The notes beneath the pieces are model-generated. The model searched no databases, had not been told where the DNA came from, and saw only the letters and a program-made list of their open reading frames with translations. Below, piece after piece: positions 22,850 to 33,884 of a stretch of 64,000 nucleotides of DNA. Origin of the DNA: Aradus depressus (taxonomy: Eukaryota > Arthropoda > Insecta > Hemiptera > Aradidae); assembly GCA_963662175.1 (NCBI GenBank), contig OY759218.1:48615427-48679426 (forward strand). The letters are read 5' to 3'. The number at the start of each line of letters is the position of its first letter. The stretch's first letter is position 1. The position numbers were made by a program, and so were the translations under genes.

Positions 22850-23400
22850 AACACCAAACGACGACACATATTGCTTTTTAGTCAAAGCGACCAAAGGGAA
22901 GGGGGGAGGTTAACACAAAAACTCCAGCATTAACACAACACTTTTTGTAAATATTCAAAATTCTATAGGAAAAAACCTATCAATTTTAGGCCAAATTGCC
23001 CACAGGGAAGGGGCTATCAGAGAATGGGGCTCAACTCAAAAACCCTAATATCTGTCGATGTGTTAAATGTACCAACACAAAATTAAGTATGTGGATTCAG
23101 AAGTCCCTGAGTAAAGACACATATCGATTTTCAACCAAATCGGCAGATTGATTTCAGAGGGAGAGCAAAAACTTAGTACAATGCTAAAGATTTAAAGATT
23201 CACCGACGCTTTTTTTTTTTTTTTGTTACTTGGGTTCAAGGGATCAAAAACATAAATTATGGTGAAACCTCAACATCGAATTTTTGACACTTATTGATTT
23301 TCAAATTGACTTAAGTGGAGGGTTTATAGGTAGAGGGGAAATTTAGAGTAGGGGATGTACATTGCGGATGATCATTTTTTTCTGTAAAATGTCTTCTAGT
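22850..23400 (-). repeat. F600 dispersed repeat, diverged
   Basis: On the minus strand at least three internal units are seen ('agtcaaagcgaccaaagggaa', 'ttaggccaaattgcccacaggg', 'caaccaaatcggcagattg'). The terminal boxes are degenerate. A+T-rich unassigned sequence follows to about 23885. Confidence 0.65.
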
Positions 23401-23884
23401 TTGGAGGACTGCCTCCTTCTCAGACCTCCGTTATAAATTGGATAGTCGTAAAGATTTATAATTTAAGTCGTCCTATAAAAGAATGTCCAAGCTTCTCCGG
23501 CCATTACTATGCTAATGTCTCTAAGCTCTCTCTCTCACTCGAAAAAAAATAATAATAAAAATAAAATAAATAAAAATAATAATAATAAAAAGAGTAAAAT
23601 ATAAAAAAAAAAGTCTTGGACTAAGGGTTTAGCTGTCCTTATCAGAAATGAATATCAGTTATTAAAATTCTCTCAACATGGCCTTACTCAGAGATTTTTT
23701 CCATTAAGGATTTCTGTCTCTTGTTAATCCTTTCACATTTTCACTTCCTCATCAATTTTTTATTTGCAAATTTTACATTGCGTTGTCAATATTTGAAACC
23801 TTATAAAATCTGTCTGTAACCAATTCGCAAAGGGATATTTGGCAAAATTCTGAAAAAATTTAAGGAAAATAACTAAATTTTGAA

Positions 23885-23920
23885 AGGTGGAATGGAACTC
23901 TTCCTCCAAAACCAAAATAG
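23885..23920 (+). repeat. F600 left flank of the 51-bp satellite
   Basis: 'actcttcctccaaaacc' immediately before the array corresponds to the F600 'ctctccctccaaaacc' box that precedes 'gaccgtttgggct' in intact copies. The array therefore begins in the middle of an F600 element. Confidence 0.7.
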
Positions 23921-26512
23921 ACTGTTTGGGCTAAAAAACAATAGTTGACTTATACATGGGCTTCTCAATAGACTGTTTGGGCTAAAAATCAATAGTTGAC
24001 TTATACATGGGCTTCTGAATAGACTGTTTGGGCTAAAAATCAATAGTTGACTTATACATGGGCTTCTCAATAGACTGTTTGGGCTAAAAATCAATAGTTG
24101 ACTTATACATGGGCTTCTCAATAGACTGTTTGGGCTAAAAAACAATAGTTGACTTATACATGGGCTTCTCAATAGACTGTTTGGGCTAAAAATCAATAGT
24201 TGACTTATACATGGGCTTCTCAATAGACTGTTTGGGCTAAAAATCAATAGTTGACTTATACATGGGCTTCTCAATAGACTGTTTGGGCTAAAAATCAATA
24301 GTTGACTTATACATGGGCTTCTCAATAGACTGTTTGGGCTAAAAATCAATAGTTCACTTATACATGGGCTTCTGAATAGACTGTTTGGGCTAAAAATCAA
24401 TAGTTGACTTATACATGGGCTTCTCAATAGACTGTTTGGGCTAAAAATCAATAGTTCACTTATACATGGGCTTCTCAATAGACTGTTTGGGCTAAAAATC
24501 AATAGTTGACTTATACATGGGCTTCTCAATAGACTGTTTGGGCTAAAAATCAATAGTTGACTTATACATGGGCTTCTCAATAGACTGTTTGGGCTAAAAA
24601 TCAATAGTTGACTTATACATGGGCTTCTCAATAGACTGTTTGGGCTAAAAATCAATAGTTGACTTATACATGGGCTTCTCAATAGACTGTTTGGGCTAAA
24701 AATCAATAGTTGACTTATACATGGGCTTCTCAATAGACTGTTTGGGCTAAAAATCAATAGTTGACTTATACATGGGCTTCTCAATAGACTGTTTGGGCTA
24801 AAAATCAATAGTTGACTTATACATGGGCTTCTCAATAGACTGTTTGGGCTAAAAATCAATAGTTGACTTATACATGGGCTTCTCAATAGACTGTTTGGGC
24901 TAAAAATCAATAGTTGACTTATACATGGGCTTCTCAATAGACTGTTTGGGCTAAAAATCAATAGTTGACTTATACATGGGCTTCTCAATAGACTGTTTGG
25001 GCTAAAAATCAATAGTTGACTTATACATGGGCTTCTCAATAGACTGTTTGGGCTAAAAATCAATAGTTGACTTATACATGGGCTTCTCAATAGACTGTTT
25101 GGGCTAAAAATCAATAGTTGACTTATACATGGGCTTCTCAATAGACTGTTTGGGCTAAAAATCAATAGTTCACTTATACATGGGCTTCTGAATAGACTGT
25201 TTGGGCTAAAAATCAATAGTTGACTTATACATGGGCTTCTCAATAGACTGTTTGGGCTAAAAATCAATAGTTGACTTATACATGGGCTTCTCAATAGACT
25301 GTTTGGGCTAAAAATCAATAGTTCACTTATACATGGGCTTCTGAATAGACTGTTTGGGCTAAAAATCAATAGTTGACTTATACATGGGCTTCTCAATAGA
25401 CTGTTTGGGCTAAAAATCAATAGTTGACTTATACATGGGCTTCTCAATAGACTGTTTGGGCTAAAAATCAATAGTTGACTTATACATGGGCTTCTCAATA
25501 GACTGTTTGGGCTAAAAATCAATAGTTGACTTATACATGGGCTTCTCAATAGACTGTTTGGGCTAAAAATCAATAGTTGACTTATACATGGGCTTCTCAA
25601 TAGACTGTTTGGGCTAAAAATCAATAGTTGACTTATACATGGGCTTCTCAATAGACTGTTTGGGCTAAAAATCAATAGTTGACTTATACATGGGCTTCTC
25701 AATAGACTGTTTGGGCTAAAAATCAATAGTTGACTTATACATGGGCTTCTCAATAGACTGTTTGGGCTAAAAATCAATAGTTGACTTATACATGGGCTTC
25801 TCAATAGACTGTTTGGGCTAAAAATCAATAGTTGACTTATACATGGGCTTCTCAATAGACTGTTTGGGCTAAAAATCAATAGTTGACTTATACATGGGCT
25901 TCTCAATAGACTGTTTGGGCTAAAAATCAATAGTTGACTTATACATGGGCTTCTCAATAGACTGTTTGGGCTAAAAATCAATAGTTGACTTATACATGGG
26001 CTTCTCAATAGACTGTTTGGGCTAAAAATCAATAGTTGACTTATACATGGGCTTCTCAATAGACTGTTTGGGCTAAAAATCAATAGTTCACTTATACATG
26101 GGCTTCTGAATAGACTGTTTGGGCTAAAAATCAATAGTTGACTTATACATGGGCTTCTCAATAGACTGTTTGGGCTAAAAATCAATAGTTGACTTATACA
26201 TGGGCTTCTCAATAGACTGTTTGGGCTAAAAATCAATAGTTCACTTATACATGGGCTTCTGAATAGACTGTTTGGGCTAAAAATCAATAGTTGACTTATA
26301 CATGGGCTTCTCAATAGACTGTTTGGGCTAAAAATCAATAGTTCACTTATACATGGGCTTCTCAATAGACTGTTTGGGCTAAAAATCAATAGTTGACTTA
26401 TACATGGGCTTCTCAATAGACTGTTTGGGCTAAAAATCAATAGTTGACTTATACATGGGCTTCTCAATAGACTGTTTGGGCTAAAAATCAATAGTTGACT
26501 TATACATGGGCT
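23921..26512 (+). repeat. 51-bp satellite array, left part (about 51 units)
   Basis: The unit reads cttctcaatagactgtttgg, then gctaaaaatcaatagttgac, then ttatacatggg. It is repeated head to tail with only a few variant positions (gttgac/gttcac, cttctcaa/cttctgaa, taaaaatca/taaaaaaca). The unit is homologous to the F600 segment around 'gaccgtttgggctaaaactcaat'. Because 51 is a multiple of 3 and the minus-strand frame lacks stops, an 872-codon open frame runs through the array. I regard it as non-coding. The array is cut at 26512 by the Gypsy insertion and resumes at 31217. Confidence 0.97.
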
Positions 26513-26731
26513 TGTAGCGACCTATGTATCGGAGGATCCAACATGGATTTAGGAACTCACCATACAGCTTCCATTTACGGCCGACAGGTGCATCCAAGTC
26601 AGTCCTCAAGAAACCTTTGTACAAGCTTGTTTCGATTAAAATTGATGTCCCCAAATAAATGTGTTGGGTATTAATATTATTAGAATTAAGCCCCCAACAA
26701 TTGGTGACCCCAACAATTGGTGACCCCAACA
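26513..26731 (+). repeat. 5' LTR of the Gypsy element
   Basis: It starts TGTAGCGACC and ends CCCCAACA. It is identical by eye to 30998-31216 over 219 bp. An AATAAA polyadenylation-like signal lies at 26654-26659. The last 36 bp contain two tandem 16-bp copies of ATTGGTGACCCCAACA, and a third, diverging copy just beyond the LTR forms the primer binding site. Confidence 0.97.
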
Positions 26732-26733
26732 AT

Positions 26734-26744
26734 TGGTGACCCCG
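26734..26744 (+). promoter_or_regulatory. Primer binding site (tRNA 3' end complement)
   Basis: TGGTGACCCCG begins three bases after the LTR and is complementary to a tRNA acceptor end CGGGGTCACCA. The complementarity may extend into 'tattgaac', which would match a T-loop. I do not assign the tRNA species. The same TGGTGACCCC core also appears twice inside the LTR end. Confidence 0.8.
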
Positions 26745-26796
26745 TATTGAACTGTTCAACATTATTTATAGTGATATTTCAAGTAAGTAGTGTAAA

Positions 26797-27630
26797 ATGT
26801 CTACAAGTGAAAGTGGGACCGGTGCAGAAGCACATTTTCCTAACATGGCCGAAGCGAGCCACAACCTCGAAGCAAGTAAGGTTAGCATTAAAATTCCCCC
26901 TTTTTGGCAACAAAAACCTGAAATATGGTTTTACCAAATTGAAGCACAATTTAATATTAATAAAATTACATCGGAGGAAACAAAATTTAATTATGTGGTA
27001 TCACAAATGGATCCGAAGTATATAGAAAACATTTGGGATATCATTCAAGGGACTGCTACAAATAAATATACTAGAGCTAAGGAAACACTTCTTAATATTT
27101 TTAAAGAAAGTGAACAATGTAAGATTAAGAAATTAATTACGGGATTAGATCTCGGAGATATGAGGCCTAGTCAATTATTGAGAAAAATGCGGAACCTGGC
27201 TGGTACTGATATTTCTGACACAGTTTTAAAAACACTCTGGTTAGAAAAACTCCCAGATTCTATAAAGAATGTTCTCATTGTTAGTGAGGAAACTTTAGAC
27301 AAAATAGCCATTATAGCTGACAAAATTGTGGAAATGAACCCACATAGAGACATATGTAGTGCTGATAGTAGACCCAGTCAAGATGCTCTAATTCAAGAAT
27401 TGTTAACTAAAATTTCAAGCCTCGAGTTACAAATAAATGAAATCTCCGGTCGGTCTCGTTCTCACCACCGAGACCACAGTCGCAACCGTGGTACTAGCAA
27501 ACCCAGAAAACGATTTGACCCACAGGGTAAATATTGTTTTTTTCATTTCCAGTTTGGAAAAAAATGCTACCCTGATAAATGTCGTCAACCATGCGCCTGG
27601 AAAAGTCAGGAAAACTCCAACCTGCAGTAG
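26797..27630 (+). CDS. gag: Gag polyprotein of Ty3/Gypsy retrotransposon
   Basis: The 277-residue ORF encodes the structural protein that forms the cytoplasmic virus-like particle and packages element RNA. Residues about 34-53 ([20 protein letters not shown]) match the conserved start of the arthropod Gypsy Gag capsid region. A basic, Arg/His-rich stretch lies at about 217-240. Near the C-terminus a C-x9-C-x4-C-x3-C arrangement ([20 protein letters not shown] then C) resembles the atypical C-x2-H...C...C box of many arthropod Gypsy elements and probably binds nucleic acid. The first ATG after the LTR is used as the start. The stop lies inside pol, and the two frames overlap by 52 nt. No disruption is seen. 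Confidence 0.93.
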   Translation: MSTSESGTGAEAHFPNMAEASHNLEASKVSIKIPPFWQQKPEIWFYQIEAQFNINKITSEETKFNYVVSQMDPKYIENIWDIIQGTATNKYTRAKETLLNIFKESEQCKIKKLITGLDLGDMRPSQLLRKMRNLAGTDISDTVLKTLWLEKLPDSIKNVLIVSEETLDKIAIIADKIVEMNPHRDICSADSRPSQDALIQELLTKISSLELQINEISGRSRSHHRDHSRNRGTSKPRKRFDPQGKYCFFHFQFGKKCYPDKCRQPCAWKSQENSNLQ

Positions 27631-30600
27631 AGATTGCGACGAGCTCTATTGCAGATAATATTGAAAATCGTCGAAATTTCCGCTTATTTGTTAATGACAA
27701 AAAAACGGGTGGGCGATTTCTTATTGACAGTGGAGCCGATATTTCTTTAATTCCAGCCAAGGCTACAGATAAAATTACATCTTCTAACTTTAAATTATAT
27801 GCTGCAAACGGCACGTCCATACCTACCTACGGCGTCACATTACTGACACTGGATCTAGGACTTCGTCGTGAATTTAGGTGGTTATTTATAAAAGCTGACA
27901 TAACTCGAGGGATAATTGGTGCAGATTTCTTGAATCATTTTAACTTATTGATTGACTTACATAAACATAGATTAATTGATGCAGTCACTAAACTTAGCAC
28001 TTCAGGTAGTGTACTGGCTGTATCAGGAAATGAAGTCATTAGCACAATAAATAAGTCTCAAGCAAAGTTTGCACATCTGTTCACCTTATACCCTGAATTA
28101 ACGAAGCCATCATTTTCGCCCAATCACACGAAACATAATATTCAACACTATATCACCACCACAGGATCTCCAGTGCATTGTAAGGCAAGACCTCTCGCTC
28201 CTAAACGATTACAACAGGCCAAACGGGAATTTCAATTTATGTTGGATCAAAATATTATCCGACCATCGAGTTCAGAATGGGCAAGTCCGTTACATGTAGT
28301 TGATAAAAAAGATGGATCTATCCGTCCTTGTGGTGATTATCGCTTATTAAATGCCAAGACCGTACCAGATAGATATCCTATACCTCGCATAGAAGACTTC
28401 CATCACATATTAAATGGAGCTACTATTTTTTCTAAAATAGATTTACATAAAGCATACTACCAAATTCCGATAGCAGAGGAAGACAAAAGCAAAACGGCTA
28501 TAATTACACCTTTTGGTTTATACGAATTCAACGTTATGAGTTTTGGTCTCAGGAATGCCCCTTCCACCTTCCAACGATTTATTAACACAGTGTTTCATGG
28601 TTTGGATTTTGTTTTTCCGTTCATGGATGACATCCTGGTCGCTTCAGCTACGGAAGAAGAACACTGTGAACATCTTCGTCTTATTTTTGAACGACTACAA
28701 CGTTTTGGTCTCCGCATTAATGCTTCAAAATCAGAGTTAGGTGTTGAAGAATTACAATTTTTGGGCTACTTGATCACGCAAGATGGTTCCAGACCAGTAC
28801 CTGAGAAGGTAAAGGCAATCAGAGATTTTAAATTACCAGAGACAGTACAACAACTTCGTGCATTTCTAGGTGTCATTAACTTTTATAGACGATATATAAG
28901 AAATGCAGCGGAAACTCAGGCTATCCTTCATGACTACTTAAAAGGTTCCAAGAAAAATGATAAAACTAAAATAGTCTGGACTGAGGAGGCTATACAACAA
29001 TTTGAACGCTGTAAAGATGATTTAGTAGATGCTACACTCCTAACTTTTCCAGATTCACGATTTCCGCTGGCGGTTTTTACTGATGCGTCTGATATAGCAG
29101 TGGGAGCTGTATTACAGCAGCACGAACAATCCGGATGGAAACCTATCGCTTTTTATTCCAAAAAATTAAATGATGCTCAAAAAGCCTATAGTGCTTACGA
29201 CAAGGAATTATTAGCAATTTATTTGGCAATTAAACAATTTAAGCATCTACTGGAGGCACAAACATTTACAATATTTACCGATCATAAGCCTATTACATAT
29301 GCATTCTTCCAGAAAAATGATAAAGCATCGCCACGTCAAGTACGCCACTTACAATATATTTCGCAGTTTACAACCGACATTCGACATATTAGTGGAAAAG
29401 CTAACATAGTGGCCGACACGTTTTCAAGACTTGAAGAAGTTTCAGTAATTGACTATGAAGAAATTGCTCGCAATCAAGAAAATGATCAGGAATTACCAAC
29501 ATTATTACAAGACTCCAGTTTAAATATGAAACAATGCAACATAATGTCAAAAAAGCCTATCTGGTGCGATGTAGCTACGAACAATATCCGACCCTACATC
29601 CCAGAAGCGTTTCGCTACGAAATATTTAAGCAAATCCATAATTTGGCACATCCAGGAGTCAAAACAACAGTGAAACAAATAACGTCAAAATTCATATGGC
29701 CAACCATCAAAAATGATATTAGAAAATGGACTCAAAGTTGCTTGAGTTGTCAACGCAACAAAGTGTCACGCCATACAAGGTCAGAAATAGGGACGTTCGA
29801 ACCACCGGATGGACGATTTAGTGTCGTTCATGTGGACGTCATTGGGCCATTGCCACCCTCACAAGGAAATATTTACTGCATGACCTGTATCGACCGATTT
29901 ACGAGTTGGATGGAAGTAATTCCTATGGCTAATAATACTGCAGAAACAATTGCAAAATTATTTTATAGTAATTGGATCGCAAGGTTTGGAGCGCCAGCTT
30001 CCATAGTAACTGACCAAGGCCGACAGTTTGTTAGTGAACTTTTTACCAATTTAGCTTCGTTATGTGGAGCAAAAATACAGCATACGACACCTTATCATCC
30101 GCAATCGAACGGTAAGGTGGAGCGCTTACACAGGACTTTAAAAGCCGCAATTAGGGCTCAGAATAATCCGACATGGACAGATAGTTTACCTACAGTCTTG
30201 TTAGGAATGCGTACAGCATTAAGGGATGGTTCGAAACATTCCATCGCAGAAATGGTTTATGGGACTACGATAAGAATCCCAGGAGAATTTTTTGATCCAT
30301 CGTCACTTCCTGTGAATACAGACAATTTTGTGTCTGATCTTCAACAATATATGGCACAATTAAGACCAATGGATACACGTAAAGCTTGCAACAAATCACT
30401 GTTCAGGCATAAGGCTTTGGAATCGTGCTCACACGTATTTTTACGAGTAGATCGTGTCAAAAAGTCTTTGGAACCACCATATGAAGGGCCATTTGAGGTA
30501 ATCGTTCGACAAGATAAATATTTCACCCTTAGAATTAAAAACAAGGACACCAACATATCTGTGGATAGACTCAAACCTGCACATTTAATGGTAACTGGAT

Positions 30601-30794
30601 TAGATCATAGTGACACGTTCAGTGAGGGTACGGGCACGAAAAAATTACAACCAAAGACGAGCACAACAAAGATACCTCCAACAACCCTTGCCGAGCATCA
30701 GCAACAAAAGTCGTCCCGCAGTGGCAGAATTGTTCATTTCCCACGACGTTTTCTTGACGAGCTACAGGCAAGAGAGAAACATACCAGACGATAA
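27579..30794 (+). CDS. pol: Pol polyprotein (protease, RT, RNase H, integrase), intact
   Basis: The 1071-residue ORF carries the complete Ty3/Gypsy enzyme set. Protease: [12 protein letters not shown] (DSGA at 50-53) and IIGADFL at 112-118. Reverse transcriptase: about 225-400, with FSKIDLH (D288) and FMDD (348-351, the YxDD-box variant). RNase H: TDAS (D502), E543, D568 and D613. Integrase: zinc finger H687/H691/C721/C724 and catalytic D753, D812, E848 (DD35E), then a GPY/F-like PPYEGPFEV segment near 967. The frame is -1 relative to gag. Two stops (TGATAA, 27573-27578) directly precede the ATG, so any Gag-Pol fusion must shift frame within 27579-27627. All catalytic residues are present, so the enzyme may be active. 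Confidence 0.95.
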   Translation: MSSTMRLEKSGKLQPAVEIATSSIADNIENRRNFRLFVNDKKTGGRFLIDSGADISLIPAKATDKITSSNFKLYAANGTSIPTYGVTLLTLDLGLRREFRWLFIKADITRGIIGADFLNHFNLLIDLHKHRLIDAVTKLSTSGSVLAVSGNEVISTINKSQAKFAHLFTLYPELTKPSFSPNHTKHNIQHYITTTGSPVHCKARPLAPKRLQQAKREFQFMLDQNIIRPSSSEWASPLHVVDKKDGSIRPCGDYRLLNAKTVPDRYPIPRIEDFHHILNGATIFSKIDLHKAYYQIPIAEEDKSKTAIITPFGLYEFNVMSFGLRNAPSTFQRFINTVFHGLDFVFPFMDDILVASATEEEHCEHLRLIFERLQRFGLRINASKSELGVEELQFLGYLITQDGSRPVPEKVKAIRDFKLPETVQQLRAFLGVINFYRRYIRNAAETQAILHDYLKGSKKNDKTKIVWTEEAIQQFERCKDDLVDATLLTFPDSRFPLAVFTDASDIAVGAVLQQHEQSGWKPIAFYSKKLNDAQKAYSAYDKELLAIYLAIKQFKHLLEAQTFTIFTDHKPITYAFFQKNDKASPRQVRHLQYISQFTTDIRHISGKANIVADTFSRLEEVSVIDYEEIARNQENDQELPTLLQDSSLNMKQCNIMSKKPIWCDVATNNIRPYIPEAFRYEIFKQIHNLAHPGVKTTVKQITSKFIWPTIKNDIRKWTQSCLSCQRNKVSRHTRSEIGTFEPPDGRFSVVHVDVIGPLPPSQGNIYCMTCIDRFTSWMEVIPMANNTAETIAKLFYSNWIARFGAPASIVTDQGRQFVSELFTNLASLCGAKIQHTTPYHPQSNGKVERLHRTLKAAIRAQNNPTWTDSLPTVLLGMRTALRDGSKHSIAEMVYGTTIRIPGEFFDPSSLPVNTDNFVSDLQQYMAQLRPMDTRKACNKSLFRHKALESCSHVFLRVDRVKKSLEPPYEGPFEVIVRQDKYFTLRIKNKDTNISVDRLKPAHLMVTGLDHSDTFSEGTGTKKLQPKTSTTKIPPTTLAEHQQQKSSRSGRIVHFPRRFLDELQAREKHTRR

Positions 30795-30997
30795 GTGAGA
30801 TAAGTGTTGTGAAAAGTTATACGCATAAGTTTTTCCAATTTCTGAACATTTTATGTTACACAGTATGTTATACATTGTATACTATGTTTTATGTTGTTTA
30901 CAATATCTATATATTTTTTTTTTTTTTTTTTCTCTTTGCCATAAATGGGGCTGTCAGGTTGCCTTGTGTCGTTACTTAGTAACTGAGGAAGGAGTAG
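30795..30997 (+). promoter_or_regulatory. 3' untranslated region and polypurine tract
   Basis: The 203 bp between the pol stop and the 3' LTR include a poly-T run (about 30910-30931) and end in the purine-rich gaggaaggagtag (30985-30997). This sits exactly where the plus-strand primer for reverse transcription is expected. No env-like ORF is present. Confidence 0.8.
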
Positions 30998-31216
30998 TGT
31001 AGCGACCTATGTATCGGAGGATCCAACATGGATTTAGGAACTCACCATACAGCTTCCATTTACGGCCGACAGGTGCATCCAAGTCAGTCCTCAAGAAACC
31101 TTTGTACAAGCTTGTTTCGATTAAAATTGATGTCCCCAAATAAATGTGTTGGGTATTAATATTATTAGAATTAAGCCCCCAACAATTGGTGACCCCAACA
31201 ATTGGTGACCCCAACA
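30998..31216 (+). repeat. 3' LTR of the Gypsy element
   Basis: It is identical by eye to the 5' LTR, with AATAAA at 31139-31144. It ends ...CCCCAACA directly before GGCT (31217-31220), the target duplication. This fixes the LTR boundary, including both internal 16-bp repeats. Confidence 0.97.
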
Positions 31217-32500
31217 GGCTTCTCAATAGACTGTTTGGGCTAAAAATCAATAGTTGACTTATACATGGGCTTCTCAATAGACTGTTTGGGCTAAAAATCA
31301 ATAGTTGACTTATACATGGGCTTCTGAATAGACTGTTTGGGCTAAAAATCAATAGTTGACTTATACATGGGCTTCTCAATAGACTGTTTGGGCTAAAAAT
31401 CAATAGTTGACTTATACATGGGCTTCTCAATAGACTGTTTGGGCTAAAAATCAATAGTTGACTTATACATGGGCTTCTCAATAGACTGTTTGGGCTAAAA
31501 ATCAATAGTTCACTTATACATGGGCTTCTCAATAGACTGTTTGGGCTAAAAATCAATAGTTGACTTATACATGGGCTTCTCAATAGACTGTTTGGGCTAA
31601 AAATCAATAGTTCACTTATACATGGGCTTCTCAATAGACTGTTTGGGCTAAAAATCAATAGTTCACTTATACATGGGCTTCTCAATAGACTGTTTGGGCT
31701 AAAAATCAATAGTTGACTTATACATGGGCTTCTCAATAGACTGTTTGGGCTAAAAATCAATAGTTCACTTATACATGGGCTTCTCAATAGACTGTTTGGG
31801 CTAAAAATCAATAGTTGACTTATACATGGGCTTCTCAATAGACTGTTTGGGCTAAAAATCAATAGTTCACTTATACATGGGCTTCTCAATAGACTGTTTG
31901 GGCTAAAAATCAATAGTTGACTTATACATGGGCTTCTCAATAGACTGTTTGGGCTAAAAATCAATAGTTGACTTATACATGGGCTTCTCAATAGACTGTT
32001 TGGGCTAAAAATCAATAGTTGACTTATACATGGGCTTCTCAATAGACTGTTTGGGCTAAAAATCAATAGTTGACTTATACATGGGCTTCTCAATAGACTG
32101 TTTGGGCTAAAAATCAATAGTTGACTTATACATGGGCTTCTCAATAGACTGTTTGGGCTAAAAATCAATAGTTGACTTATACATGGGCTTCTCAATAGAC
32201 TGTTTGGGCTAAAAATCAATAGTTGACTTATACATGGGCTTCTGAATAGACTGTTTGGGCTAAAAATCAATAGTTGACTTATACATGGGCTTCTCAATAG
32301 ACTGTTTGGGCTAAAAATCAATAGTTGACTTATACATGGGCTTCTCAATAGACTGTTTGGGCTAAAAATCAATAGTTGACTTATACATGGGCTTCTCAAT
32401 AGACTGTTTGGGCTAAAAATCAATAGTTGACTTATACATGGGCTTCTCAATAGACTGTTTGGGCTAAAAATCAATAGTTCACTTATACATGGGCTTCTGA
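31217..32500 (+). repeat. 51-bp satellite array, right part (about 25 units)
   Basis: The array resumes in phase after the Gypsy target duplication. Variant composition differs from the left part. Here gttcac is mostly followed by cttctcaa, whereas in the left part gttcac is mostly coupled to cttctgaa. The last unit (gttcac...cttctgaatcctcat) runs without a break into F600 sequence. Confidence 0.97.
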
Positions 32501-32645
32501 ATCCTCATATGAATCGTCCTCCCCACTGATACCTACACTGAAAATTAACATGTGTCGCCCTTACAGAGCTTTGAATTTATATATGAAATTTCGTGTAAAT
32601 ACAATCATTCTATCGGGAGTTATCGTGTTCACAGACACACAGATA
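32487..32645 (+). repeat. F600 right flank of the 51-bp satellite
   Basis: 'cttctgaatcctcatatgaa' continues into 'gaaaattaacatgtgtcgcc', 'atgaaatttcgtgtaaatac' and 'gggagttatcgtgttcacagac'. This is the normal F600 order downstream of the segment amplified in the satellite. The hairpin end is missing. Confidence 0.8.
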
Positions 32646-32699
32646 GACCAAATTAAAAAATATTTCGTAGCTATGGGATACAATTTTTTATAAATTATT

Positions 32700-33310
32700 T
32701 TTTGTATATTTACAATTTTAATGAGTTGTCGTCAGGAAATCATGACTAAATTGGATGTCTGAATGATTTAAACATTACTTCGAGATAGTTTTCAGGGAAA
32801 TTTATTTTACATTCTTTGGGGCGCTATAAAATTGGTCGTATTGGTCCTATCTCAAATCTGAGGGAATATTAGCGATTGGAAATTTAATAAGGAACATTTT
32901 TGTTTAGAGCTACTTTCTCGATAGGACTAACAGTCTTCGCGTAAACCTAGCAAACTTCTAAAGAATGAGTTTGAAAAACACGTTTTAAAACGGATTTCGA
33001 CATGTATCTCGCAAACTGGCCAACCTACAAACATTTGTGTATCATAAAAAATGTGCCTTTCAGTTTTATGCACAACTTTTATGTGTAGTGATTTTTGATT
33101 AGGTCAAAAATATAAGCGGTACCTTGTAAAAGGTACTTGAATGCTGAAGTTAGCAGAGGTTACTTCTTCATTCCAAATTTCAAGTTCAGAGCGTTGGAGC
33201 GCTCCGAAAGTTGCAGTCACAGTCACGCACAGATGGAGATCATCGCGAAAAACAGATTTTCGCACGATTACAACACTTCCTTATACCGTAGGAATAAGAA
33301 AGTTTAAAAA
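32700..33310 (+). repeat. K dispersed repeat, body
   Basis: Landmarks in order are 'ttctttggggcgctataa', 'ttagcgattggaaatttaat', 'aaaatgtgcctttcag', 'gatcatcgcgaaaa' and 'gcacgattacaacac...ataagaaagt'. The inverted-repeat module is absent. Confidence 0.7.
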
Positions 33311-33884
33311 GTGGTTGTTGCTATTTTTTGGCAATAACTCTTCAATAAAACATTTGCGAAAATGTTCATAAGGACTTTTTTGCTCAAAACTAAATTTTCC
33401 ATCAGATCCCAAACTAATATCCTTTTGTTTTGGTTAATTTTTCGAATAAACAGTTTCTTGTGTCTGTATTTGCTTGGATTTCGGCTCACTTTATAAGAAA
33501 GGTTACAAGGAATTATAGACTTGGGTTCTTGACCCTGAAGATTTATAAAAGATTTTTTTTTGAGCCGCCTAAGGTAAGGGCTCGAGCGAGGTTGGAGGAA
33601 TGTCGTCCGTCTACCTCTTGCTAACTGTACTCTCAATTATATCAATATATTATTGAACTATTTCTTAACTGATAAAAAAAAAGTTGATAACTAAAATGTT
33701 TTCAACAAATTCATATGCATTTAGCTTCCAGCACGGAGCCCACTCTAAACCCTTATAACGAGTAAACGCCGGTCGTCTGTCTGTCCCTCAGTCCAATTGT
33801 AATTATCATCTCTACACATATAAAAGGCGAAAGTCATCTATACGCTCACTGATCTAATTCTGAGGCATCTAAAAATTTATATGT
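33311..33884. other. Unassigned region
   Basis: No repeat or gene is recognised. Two overlapping frames of 64 and 110 codons on opposite strands (33304-33636) lack any domain features. Confidence 0.3.

Larger units (their letters stand above)
26513..31216 (+). mobile_element. Intact Ty3/Gypsy LTR retrotransposon inserted in the satellite
   Basis: The 4704-bp element has two 219-bp LTRs bounded by TG...CA, a primer binding site, gag, pol, and a purine-rich tract before the 3' LTR. The 4-bp target GGCT is duplicated at 26509-26512 and 31217-31220. Removing one copy restores a perfect 51-bp satellite unit. The LTRs look identical and both ORFs are uninterrupted, so the insertion is recent. There is no env-like ORF; the 203 bp after pol are non-coding. 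The pol order protease-RT-RNase H-integrase is that of Ty3/Gypsy rather than Copia elements. Confidence 0.97.

Noticed and set aside
23873..26491. 872-codon minus-strand open frame made of a 17-residue repeat
   Set aside because: It is the translation of the 51-bp satellite. 51 is a multiple of 3 and this frame happens to lack stops. The parent F600 repeat is non-coding, and the ATG is just the array edge next to the Gypsy insertion.
23921..26512. CRISPR-like array
   Set aside because: The 51-bp units are contiguous, with no unique spacers between repeats, and the context is eukaryotic. It is a tandem satellite.
30795..30997. Possible env gene of an errantivirus-like element
   Set aside because: Only 203 bp lie between pol and the 3' LTR, with a poly-T run and no ORF. 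There is no room for an envelope gene.
30972..32474. 500-codon minus-strand open frame
   Set aside because: It runs from the right satellite array straight through the inverse of the 3' LTR of the Gypsy element. It is a by-product of the insertion, not a gene.
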